A DNA stretch of 7,215 bases from Pseudomonadota bacterium (GTDB lineage: Bacteria; Pseudomonadota; Alphaproteobacteria; Parvibaculales; Parvibaculaceae): assembly GCA_021780275.1 (NCBI GenBank), contig JAJXZC010000330.1, forward strand, positions 1-7,215, given 5' to 3'. Below the pieces are notes generated by a model. It searched no databases. It had not been told where the DNA came from and was given only the letters and a program-made list of their open reading frames with translations. Positions 1-4,684 of the stretch are shown one piece after another. How positions within the stretch are numbered: position 1 is the first letter of the stretch; each line of letters begins with the position of its first letter. The translations under genes were made by a program, and so were the position numbers.

Positions 1-453
1 AATGGCAGCGCGCAGAGCTTCCTCAACGACCCTTCCGCTCAAGTGGCGTCCTGGACGAATTACGAACAGGATTCCTGGGGCCAAGCGCAAAAGAACGGCC
101 TGACCTCCCTGGTTGGCCAGCAGGTTTGTTCGGGCGGCCAATGCGCGACGATCGACCAATCGGCGATCCTGATGGCCTGCCAATTTGGCTGTGGCGCGAA
201 AGGCAAGCTCGCAAATTATGCAGCGGGTGGAGATTGCAACGCGCAGAACGTCAAAGACGGCAACGGCGTGAGCGTCTGCTCCTACCTGATCCGCGGCGCG
301 GGCTACGACGCGTCCTGCTTCACAGGCCAGCAACCAACCGTCTGCGTCCAGGGACCTAGCGGTCCCGGAGACTTCCGCGCTCCGACTGGGGTAGCCGCCA
401 ATCCGCCGACGGCCGCCAGCGCATCGATCATCGTGCGACCGACGGACGTGTGA
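1..453 (+). CDS. C-terminal part of a cysteine-rich, probably exported protein (lysozyme/peptidoglycan-associated-like)
   Basis: The frame is open from the first base of the window, so the true start lies upstream; 150 residues are visible up to the TGA at 451-453. The first visible stretch (NGSAQSFLNDPSAQ, then NYEQDSWGQAQKNGL and later TIDQSAILMACQFG) follows a pattern I associate with a helical lysozyme-like or peptidoglycan-associated domain in proteobacterial and phage proteins: 'FL.nP..Q', an aromatic 'NY', then an 'It.sgll.a' helix. That match is from memory and the catalytic part, if any, is outside the window. Eight cysteines fall between about residues 42 and 117, which suggests several disulfides and hence an exported protein. 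The last 35 residues are rich in Pro, Ala and Ser and look disordered. It converges with the SRAP gene, with 67 bp between the stops. The function is tentative; that this is coding is much surer. Confidence 0.65.
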   Translation, partial: NGSAQSFLNDPSAQVASWTNYEQDSWGQAQKNGLTSLVGQQVCSGGQCATIDQSAILMACQFGCGAKGKLANYAAGGDCNAQNVKDGNGVSVCSYLIRGAGYDASCFTGQQPTVCVQGPSGPGDFRAPTGVAANPPTAASASIIVRPTDV

Positions 454-520
454 GGCCGAGAGGCAGAATTGCCCCATGATAAGACAGCCACGGCCGAATT
501 TTCATTGTCCGCTTTGTTGT

Positions 521-1171
521 TTACTCGTCTTGCCGCGAGCCCTTCGCCACTATTTTGAGCCCACCGTCCGCCAGCGGCCGCTGAAGCGCCATCGCCTCAG
601 CCGCTGGCGCCCGCAGCCAGACGTCGATCTCTTCTTCCGTGGTGAGGATGACCGGCATGGCTTTCGGGTGGATCGGCGCAACGTCGGCATTGGCGTCAGT
701 CGTCAGGAAAGCATAGAGGTCGGTCGTTACCTCGCCTTCTTTGGCCTTCCGCACCGAGGTCCAATTTGTCCAGATGCCGGCGAAGCAAGCGAGCGGCCGG
801 CTTTCGCCGAGGGCGAACCAGACCGGAACCTTCTTCTTGTCGGGTGTGGTCTCGTATTCCGAAAAGGACGTGAACGGCACGATACAGCGGTTCGCCGGCC
901 CCAGCCAGCGCCGCCAATGGGGAGACGCCGTGTTACGGACATTGGTGACGCCGGGATCCGTGGTCTTCCCCTTCAATGCGAACTGCGGCGACGGCATGCC
1001 CCACCTGGCCATCGTCAATTCCCGCTCGCCGTCGGCGACGCGGACGATCGGCGCCGGATAGTCGGGGAATACGCCAGGCATCGGCGGCAGATTGCCGGCC
1101 AGGTCATGAGTGACCCGAAACAGCGACCGCATGGCGTCCTGTGCCTTGGTGATCGAGTACAAATTGCACAT
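521..1171 (-). CDS. yedK: SRAP domain protein (YedK/HMCES family), abasic-site DNA-protein crosslinker
   Basis: 216 residues, the usual length for a bacterial SRAP (DUF159, 'SOS response-associated peptidase') protein. Family members bind abasic sites in single-stranded DNA and form a stable thiazolidine crosslink through Cys2 after loss of Met1. The key residues are visible: MCNLYS with Cys2; NVRN at 77-80 (the conserved Asn before Arg); RCIVPFTSFSEYE at 95-107 with Glu105; FAGIW at 130-134; and IHPKAMPVIL at 167-176 with His168. In E. coli YedK the equivalents are Cys2, Asn75, Glu105 and His160. The start is fixed by the need for Cys at position 2. No strong Shine-Dalgarno is seen before it. 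No GTTC-N7-GTTC box lies upstream, so SOS control of this copy is not supported. The name 'peptidase' in many databases comes from the self-processing of Met1. Identification is firm; the cellular role is inferred from E. coli and human homologues. Confidence 0.93.
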   Translation of the reverse strand: MCNLYSITKAQDAMRSLFRVTHDLAGNLPPMPGVFPDYPAPIVRVADGERELTMARWGMPSPQFALKGKTTDPGVTNVRNTASPHWRRWLGPANRCIVPFTSFSEYETTPDKKKVPVWFALGESRPLACFAGIWTNWTSVRKAKEGEVTTDLYAFLTTDANADVAPIHPKAMPVILTTEEEIDVWLRAPAAEAMALQRPLADGGLKIVAKGSRQDE

Positions 1172-1346
1172 CGACGGATTATGCGCGTCGCGAGCCAGGA
1201 ATCCAGCCGCTCATATATTGCCGGTCACAGCGCCTAGAAGATGGACGTCTTCTTTGCCGACCTTCAAGGGCGGGAGCTGCGTTTTCCTGACGAAATTTGA
1301 GACGATCATGTCCTCGCCGACGACACAGGCCCGCTGAATTGGTCGA
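1172..1346. other. Gap between yedK and tautomerase genes, no supported gene
   Basis: This 175-bp stretch lies upstream of yedK and downstream of the tautomerase gene, both on the minus strand. A 32-codon minus-strand frame (1211-1309, starting MIVSNFVRKTQLPPLK) has natural-looking composition and could be a decayed gene or a micro-protein. Its only purine-rich leader (GAGG) lies 2 nt from the ATG, too close for a good ribosome site. I see no terminator or clear promoter. Confidence 0.3.
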
Positions 1347-1730
1347 TCAGGTCGCGTACTGCGCGACGCCATTGCCGAACGACCAGTTTTCCTTTTTCAC
1401 CTCAACCAAACTGATGAACACGTCTTCTTCCCGCATTCCCGCCCGTTCGCGCAGACCGTTGGCGACCGCCTTGTAGAAGGCCTGCTTCAATTCGACGGAA
1501 CGGCCCTCGTTGAGCGTGATCTGAATGATGATCGCCTCGGGAGAACGCTGGATCCCAAGATAGGTCGGGTCGATGATCAGGTCGTGGCTCTCACGCTCAG
1601 AAATGATCTGGAAGCGGTCGTTTTGTGGCACATTGAGCGTTGCGATCATCGCGTCATAGATGACGTCAGCTATGATCCGACGCTTTTCCGGCGGTTTGCC
1701 CGTCGGCATATCGATGCGAACCAAAGGCAT
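1347..1730 (-). CDS. Tautomerase superfamily protein, malonate semialdehyde decarboxylase-like fold
   Basis: 127 residues, twice the length of a classic 4-oxalocrotonate tautomerase and equal to the MSAD/Tautomerase_2 type, in which a fused pair of beta-alpha-beta units trimerises. Met1 is followed by Pro, the N-terminal proline that acts as catalytic acid or base once Met is removed. Counting from that Pro, Asp37 in VPQNDRFQII matches the MSAD active-site Asp, and the C-terminal WSFGNGVAQY matches the family's WSFG.G.AQ ending. The two arginines that MSAD uses for decarboxylation (73 and 75 by family knowledge) appear to be Asn and Gly here, with only Arg76 retained (LNEGRSVELK), so a tautomerase or an unknown activity is likelier than MSA decarboxylation. 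The start is well supported: GGGGAGGA ends 5 nt before the ATG. It is divergent from the SOS-controlled pair, whose LexA box lies 82 bp upstream of this start. Confidence 0.88.
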   Translation of the reverse strand: MPLVRIDMPTGKPPEKRRIIADVIYDAMIATLNVPQNDRFQIISERESHDLIIDPTYLGIQRSPEAIIIQITLNEGRSVELKQAFYKAVANGLRERAGMREEDVFISLVEVKKENWSFGNGVAQYAT

Positions 1731-1790
1731 ATCAATCCTCCCCTCATGTTTGCCAAAGAGCCGGGACGCTGAGAGTAAGGTCCATCCGCC

Positions 1791-1819
1791 TTGACTCCAA
1801 GTGCCCGAAATGTTCTACT
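1791..1819 (+). promoter_or_regulatory. Predicted sigma-70 promoter of the two small SOS genes
   Basis: TTGACT at 1791-1796 and TCTACT at 1814-1819 are separated by exactly 17 bp. The -35 matches five of six consensus bases and the -10 four of six, including the final T. Transcription would start near 1826 and leave a leader of roughly 23 nt before the ATG at 1849, which argues against the in-frame GTG at 1801 as start. The -10 element lies inside the LexA box, a normal arrangement for repression. Confidence 0.55.
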
Positions 1820-1826
1820 TATGTTC
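1812..1826 (+). promoter_or_regulatory. LexA operator (alphaproteobacterial SOS box, GTTC-N7-GTTC)
   Basis: GTTC at 1812-1815 and GTTC at 1823-1826 flank the 7-bp AT-rich spacer TACTTAT. This direct repeat is the established LexA recognition sequence of alphaproteobacteria, unlike the CTG-N10-CAG palindrome of gammaproteobacteria. It overlaps the predicted -10 element and lies 23 bp before the ATG of the first small gene. A check of all GTTC and GAAC words in the window found only one other copy with the right spacing, inside the yedK coding region with a GC-rich spacer, so position and spacer both single this one out. Confidence 0.82.
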
Positions 1827-1848
1827 CATCTTAAGCGATGGCGGGATC

Positions 1849-2076
1849 ATGCCGGTGGCGGTCGAGCGCGAAACTTTTGTCGACCCGTCAGACGAGGAGA
1901 TCGACACTCTCATAGCCGAGTTCGGGGGCGATTCTCGTCAAGCGATCCGCGCGCTTTTGCACGACCTGACCGAGTTGGCGCGAGATTCCGAGGCAGCCGT
2001 GTCGCGCGGCTATGTGAGAGGCAAGATGCTGCCGTTCGTCGTGCGCGGGATCGCGGACGAAGTGGAGCGGCCATGA
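1849..2076 (+). CDS. Small acidic protein of unknown function, first gene of an SOS-controlled pair
   Basis: 75 residues from the ATG at 1849. I do not recognise a characterised family. The protein has an acidic first half (DPSDEEIDTLIAEFGGDSRQ, residues 12-31) that reads as a helix with a Gly-Gly-Asp turn, then a helix AIRALLHDLTELARD (32-46), then a basic stretch SRGYVRGKMLPFVVRG (52-67). There is no signal peptide, membrane segment or metal motif. The frame remains open upstream to a GTG at 1801, but that codon lies ahead of the predicted transcription start, so the ATG is preferred; the ribosome site is weak (GGCGGG). It overlaps the next gene by 4 bp (ATGA), so the two are translationally coupled. 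The perfect LexA box in front implies expression on DNA damage. From memory, similar short proteins occur as conserved hypotheticals in other Rhizobiales; this is unverified. A role in repair, damage tolerance or a mobile element is inference from the box alone. Confidence 0.75.
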   Translation: MPVAVERETFVDPSDEEIDTLIAEFGGDSRQAIRALLHDLTELARDSEAAVSRGYVRGKMLPFVVRGIADEVERP

Positions 2077-2306
2077 GCAGGCTCAGCCGACGATCCGACG
2101 CCCTAGTCGACCGCCCGGCGCTACTTGCGGCGCTCGGAACATGCCGCGGCGCCGTCATTCACGAGATGACGAGAATGAAGCCGGCGGGACCGCTGTACTA
2201 TTCCGGATCCACGGTCGTCGCGGCGATCGACGCCCTCGCCCTGATGCTGACCGGCCAGCGCGACTATTTCGCCTTGAAAAGCCACAGCATCGGCGGATCC
2301 AAGTGA
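2073..2306 (+). CDS. Small protein of unknown function, second gene of the SOS-controlled pair
   Basis: 77 residues from the ATG at 2073, which overlaps the stop of the preceding gene as ATGA. GTGGAG sits 5 nt ahead, within the upstream gene, and decides this start over the longer in-frame reading from 1791 whose N-terminal half is an Arg-rich shadow of the upstream gene. The protein opens with a basic tail (MSRLSRRSD), continues with a helix RPALLAALGTCRGAVIHEMTRMK (about 14-36), a turn PAGPLYYSG (38-45) and a second helix STVVAAIDALALMLTGQ (46-62), then DYFALKSHS. The central helices are mildly hydrophobic but too short and polar to be a convincing membrane pair. No known catalytic motif is visible. 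A DNA-binding or protein-binding helical hairpin is possible. Expression should follow the SOS box upstream of its partner. I recall look-alikes only as hypothetical proteins in Rhizobiales. Confidence 0.75.
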   Translation: MSRLSRRSDALVDRPALLAALGTCRGAVIHEMTRMKPAGPLYYSGSTVVAAIDALALMLTGQRDYFALKSHSIGGSK

Positions 2307-2542
2307 CCGCCTGAAGCATATCCGGCCTGAACAGCGCGCGCCGGTCAATGAATTCGCTAGATATTCGACGGCGTGGTGGCCAGCATCGGCGGCGGCACGA
2401 TCAGTTCGGTGACGACCCGGCTTCACAAGACGACGACGCGAATTTGAGAAGCATGACTTTAGCGCCCCAGCAGCCTGACACGACAACTCTGACCTGCTGA
2501 ATTCGATCCGCTGTGCTTGCGCAACGACTCGGATAAGAGCGC
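2307..2542. other. Gap between convergent genes, no supported gene
   Basis: 236 bp between the stops of the SOS pair and of the hydrolase. A short plus frame at 2361-2447 (reads IFDGVVASIGGGTISSV and ends in TGA) begins right after a TAG and has no start codon with a ribosome site; it may be a decayed gene tail. No convincing intrinsic terminator is visible for either flanking gene. Confidence 0.3.
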
Positions 2543-3139
2543 CTATCGGACCAGGAATTCGGAAATCGCAGCGCCGACGTCGGCGTCGACCTCCTCCTGG
2601 CTGACGCCGCCGGCTTTCAGCTCGGTCTTCGAGACGATCAGCGAATGGTCGCCGCCTTCGACGACATGAAGGGCGTTCGGGGCCAACATTCGCCGGCGCA
2701 CGCCTTCCAGCAGATCGAGTGGACAGAGGCGGTCCTTCGTGCCCTGAACGAACAGGACGGGCGTCGTAAGCGAAACCAGCACTTCGTCCCGCAGCTTTGA
2801 CGGGTCGCCGGCGCCGCAAAGCGGGTAGCCAAGACAGATGACGGCCTCAACCCGTTCGACCAGAGCGAGATGGCAGCCGACGCGGCCGCCCATGCTCTTG
2901 CCCACGAGCACGATCGGCCCAGCATGCTTCTCCCGCAATCCGGCGAGGGCGGCCCGATGCGCGTCAATGAGCTTGGGGAGGCGGTCGGGGCTTTTCCGGC
3001 CCTCTATCGCATAGGGATAGTCGAAGGGAACCACAGTCCCGATCGATTCGAGCATCGTGCGAAAGCTCTGCATCCGTGGGTGCGTGCTCGGCGCGCCGGC
3101 GCCGGGAGCGAGAAGGAAGGCGACGTCTGATTTTGCCAT
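2543..3139 (-). CDS. Alpha/beta hydrolase, TEX30/KANL3 (COG3571-like) family
   Basis: 198 residues, the size of the compact bacterial alpha/beta hydrolases related to eukaryotic TEX30 and KANL3. The family signature is clear: LLAPGAGAPSTHPRM (9-23), the oxyanion-hole region after the first strand; the nucleophile elbow VGKSMGGRVG (79-88) with Ser82; FVQGTKDRLCP (130-140) with Asp136; and GGDHSL (162-167) with His165, giving a full Ser-Asp-His triad. There is no signal peptide, so it should be cytoplasmic. The substrate is not predictable; family members are annotated as esterases or dienelactone-hydrolase-like enzymes with little biochemical data. The start at 3139 places the first strand (DVAFLLAPGAGA) right at the N-terminus, as is usual for this family. 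It is a single gene, separated from the SOS pair by 236 bp (convergent) and divergent from the FIST unit. Confidence 0.88.
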   Translation of the reverse strand: MAKSDVAFLLAPGAGAPSTHPRMQSFRTMLESIGTVVPFDYPYAIEGRKSPDRLPKLIDAHRAALAGLREKHAGPIVLVGKSMGGRVGCHLALVERVEAVICLGYPLCGAGDPSKLRDEVLVSLTTPVLFVQGTKDRLCPLDLLEGVRRRMLAPNALHVVEGGDHSLIVSKTELKAGGVSQEEVDADVGAAISEFLVR

Positions 3140-3206
3140 GGGCGATCTCTATCACGCCGCGACTTGTTGGTCGCCAGCCAAGGCCAGGGCCGGCTGGGGC
3201 GGTCGC

Positions 3207-3232
3207 CGCCAGCGCCAGGTGGCGGCTTGGCG
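3207..3232. repeat. GC-rich inverted repeat (potential stem-loop)
   Basis: CGCCA occurs at 3207-3211 and 3213-3217, and its complement TGGCG at 3220-3224 and 3228-3232. The four units pair as two nested 5-bp stems with small bulges and a 2-nt centre. It lies about 70 bp upstream of the hydrolase start. There is no T-run, so it is not a standard terminator. It could be a dispersed palindromic repeat, an operator, or chance in GC-rich DNA. Confidence 0.35.
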
Positions 3233-3349
3233 CCAGTTCCGGGCATTGCCGGCCCAGCTGACGATCTTCCGGAATCGGTTCGAAGCGGTCATTGCCCTCC
3301 CGCCGGGAATAGCAGTCCTATAGAAACGGCACAGTTCGGTCTCGAATTC

Positions 3350-3368
3350 AGGTCGTCATGAACGACCT
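3350..3368. promoter_or_regulatory. Inverted repeat, candidate enhancer-binding-protein site
   Basis: AGGTCGT at 3350-3356 and ACGACCT at 3362-3368 are perfect complements around a 5-bp spacer (CATGA). Its centre is about 105 bp upstream of the sigma-54 -24 element and about 130 bp upstream of the predicted transcription start, the usual range for upstream activator sites of sigma-54 enhancer-binding proteins. It does not match the NtrC (TGCACC-type) or NifA (TGT-N10-ACA) consensus. Assignment as an activator site is inference from dyad symmetry and position. Confidence 0.45.
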
Positions 3369-3462
3369 TCAGGCTCACAATCATGGCCTAATGAATCCAA
3401 ACTTCCTCGTGCCGGATCTATAGCATCCCGTTCCCGTAATTCGAGCAGCCGCCGCGCGGAAC

Positions 3463-3478
3463 TGGCACGGCCATTGCT
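3463..3478 (+). promoter_or_regulatory. Sigma-54 (RpoN) -24/-12 promoter
   Basis: TGGCACG at 3463-3469, then GCCA, then TTGCT at 3474-3478, matches the sigma-54 consensus TGGCACG-N4-TTGCW at every defined core position. The invariant GG (3464-3465) and GC (3476-3477) are exactly 10 bp apart, as this sigma factor requires. The predicted start of transcription is near 3488, giving a leader of about 40 nt before the FIST ATG at 3528. Sigma-54 promoters need an AAA+ enhancer-binding protein, so the unit is expected to be off until a specific signal activates it. Confidence 0.85.
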
Positions 3479-3492
3479 CATAACGCTTGATT

Positions 3493-3514
3493 GCTAATGA
3501 CGCTTAGCCTTTTT
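3493..3514 (+). terminator. Weak stem-loop plus T-run in the FIST leader
   Basis: GCTAA (3493-3497) pairs with TTAGC (3504-3508) around a 6-nt loop and is followed by C and five T (3510-3514). It sits just after the predicted transcription start and before the ribosome site at 3517-3520. The layout resembles a tiny terminator or attenuator, but a 5-bp AT-rich stem is weak and this may be chance. Confidence 0.2.
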
Positions 3515-3527
3515 CCGGAGCCTGATC

Positions 3528-4673
3528 ATGAGCGCTTTCATCTCTGCCCATGCCGGCCACGCCGACTGGACAATTGCTATTGCCTCCTGCCGGGAACAGG
3601 TTGATCGGCAATTGCAACAGGGGCAAAATCCCAATCTTGGCTGGTGTTATCTGAGCGATTATTATGCAAAGGCTGCTGGGAGCATTTTGGCCGCGCTGCG
3701 CGATGCCATGCCCGGCTTGCACTGGGTCGGCGCCGTCGGGGTAGGCGTGGGCGCCGGCGCGGTTGAATATTTCGATGAACCGGCGATAGCGCTGATGTTG
3801 GCGGAATTGCCGCCAGATTCGTTCAAGGTTTTTTCCGCGCTTGAGACTCTCGAAGCTTGGTCTGGTTTCGAGCCTTTCGCCGCGCTTGTCCACGCCATTG
3901 GCGCCACCGATGTTACCGCGCAATTGAAGGCGCTGAGCGAGCGAACTGCGTCGGGCTATTTGTTCGGTGGCTTGTCATCGTCGCGGAGCCAGCCGCTTTG
4001 CCTTGCCGATGACGTGCGGTCCGAGGGGCTATCCGGAGTCGCCTTCAGCTCGGAGGTGACGATTGTCTCGCGGGTCACGCAAGGGTGCCTGCCCATCGGG
4101 CCGCAACGCGCCATCACCCGCGCGGAGGGCAATTTGCTGGTGACCCTCGATGATGCTCGGGCGATGGATTGCGTGCTCGAAGACCTTGGTCTCGATCCTG
4201 ATTTGTCCGACCCGGAGATAAACAGCGCCTTGGCCGCGACACTGGTGGGGCTGGTGACGACCAGCGAGGACGCCTCGGCAAAGCCCGGTCAATTCGGCGC
4301 CAATACGGAAGTCCGCCATATCGTCGGCGTCGGGCGTAAGTCCGGCGTACTGGCGATCGCGGAGACACTGGAGAACGGCATGAGGCTCGCATTTTGCCAG
4401 CGCAACGCGGTCGCCGCGCAACAGGACCTGCTTCGCATCGTCGGTGAGGTCCGCGCCCAGGCGGAGGCCGCGGGCGGCATGCGCGGCGCGCTTTACATCA
4501 GCTGTTCAGGGCGCGGCGGGCCGCATTTCGGCGCCCGTGACGCCGAATTCAAAATGGTGCGCGAGGCTTTGGGCGATATTCCGCTGATCGGCTTTTTCGC
4601 TGGCGGCGAAATCGCCCGTCATCATCTTTACGGCTATACTGGCGTGCTTACGGTTTTCGCCGGACCGGCCTGA
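3528..4673 (+). CDS. FIST domain protein (FIST_N + FIST_C), putative small-molecule or NO sensor
   Basis: 381 residues, standard for a stand-alone FIST protein with both halves. FIST domains are sensory modules proposed to bind small ligands; some members (NosP family) bind heme and sense nitric oxide, and the human relative is FBXO22. FIST_N covers roughly residues 30-200 (HWVGAVGVGV at 65-74, GYLFGGLSSS at 143-152, the hallmark GCLPIGP at 186-192). FIST_C covers roughly 215-365, with GMRLAFCQRN at 284-293, ALYISCSGRG at 321-330 and PLIGFFAGGEI at 352-362. There is no signal peptide or membrane segment, so it is cytoplasmic. No output domain is fused, so it must act on a partner or carry out its own chemistry. 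The start is supported by GGAG 7 nt before the ATG. It is the first gene behind the sigma-54 promoter and is 11 bp from the aldo/keto reductase gene. Whether it binds heme cannot be told from sequence; histidines at 65, 122, 264, 333, 365 and 366 are candidates only. Confidence 0.9.
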   Translation: MSAFISAHAGHADWTIAIASCREQVDRQLQQGQNPNLGWCYLSDYYAKAAGSILAALRDAMPGLHWVGAVGVGVGAGAVEYFDEPAIALMLAELPPDSFKVFSALETLEAWSGFEPFAALVHAIGATDVTAQLKALSERTASGYLFGGLSSSRSQPLCLADDVRSEGLSGVAFSSEVTIVSRVTQGCLPIGPQRAITRAEGNLLVTLDDARAMDCVLEDLGLDPDLSDPEINSALAATLVGLVTTSEDASAKPGQFGANTEVRHIVGVGRKSGVLAIAETLENGMRLAFCQRNAVAAQQDLLRIVGEVRAQAEAAGGMRGALYISCSGRGGPHFGARDAEFKMVREALGDIPLIGFFAGGEIARHHLYGYTGVLTVFAGPA

Positions 4674-4684
4674 GAGGACTTTAT

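Larger units (their letters stand above)
3140..3527. other. 388-bp regulatory gap upstream of the FIST unit
   Basis: No coding frame here is convincing. It must hold the promoter of the minus-strand hydrolase at its left end, and it holds the sigma-54 promoter and a candidate activator site for the FIST gene at its right end. It also carries a strong GC hairpin (3207-3232). The right half (about 3310-3515) is visibly richer in A and T than the left half, as expected of a regulatory region. Confidence 0.5.

Noticed and set aside
815..829. GAAC-N7-GAAC, a second match to the LexA half-site spacing
   Set aside because: It lies inside yedK, encodes the conserved VPVWFA stretch of the family and has a GC-rich spacer; no promoter is nearby, so it is probably chance.
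476..1237. Plus-strand frame of 253 codons opposite yedK
   Set aside because: Arg/Pro-rich composition and no family match; it is the antisense shadow of a clear SRAP gene.
1211..1309. 32-codon minus-strand frame between yedK and the tautomerase gene
   Set aside because: Composition is natural, but the ribosome site is misplaced and there is no recognisable product; too weak to call a gene.
1791..2072. Upstream extension of the second small SOS gene
   Set aside because: This part is an Arg-rich shadow of the first small gene; the ATG at 2073 has its own ribosome site and the ATGA overlap.
2361..2447. Short plus frame after the SOS pair, possible gene remnant
   Set aside because: It begins right after a stop, has no start with a ribosome site, and 28 codons are too few to identify.
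2121..2819. Minus-strand frame overlapping the second SOS gene and the hydrolase
   Set aside because: Arg-rich composition, and it overlaps two better-supported genes in other frames.
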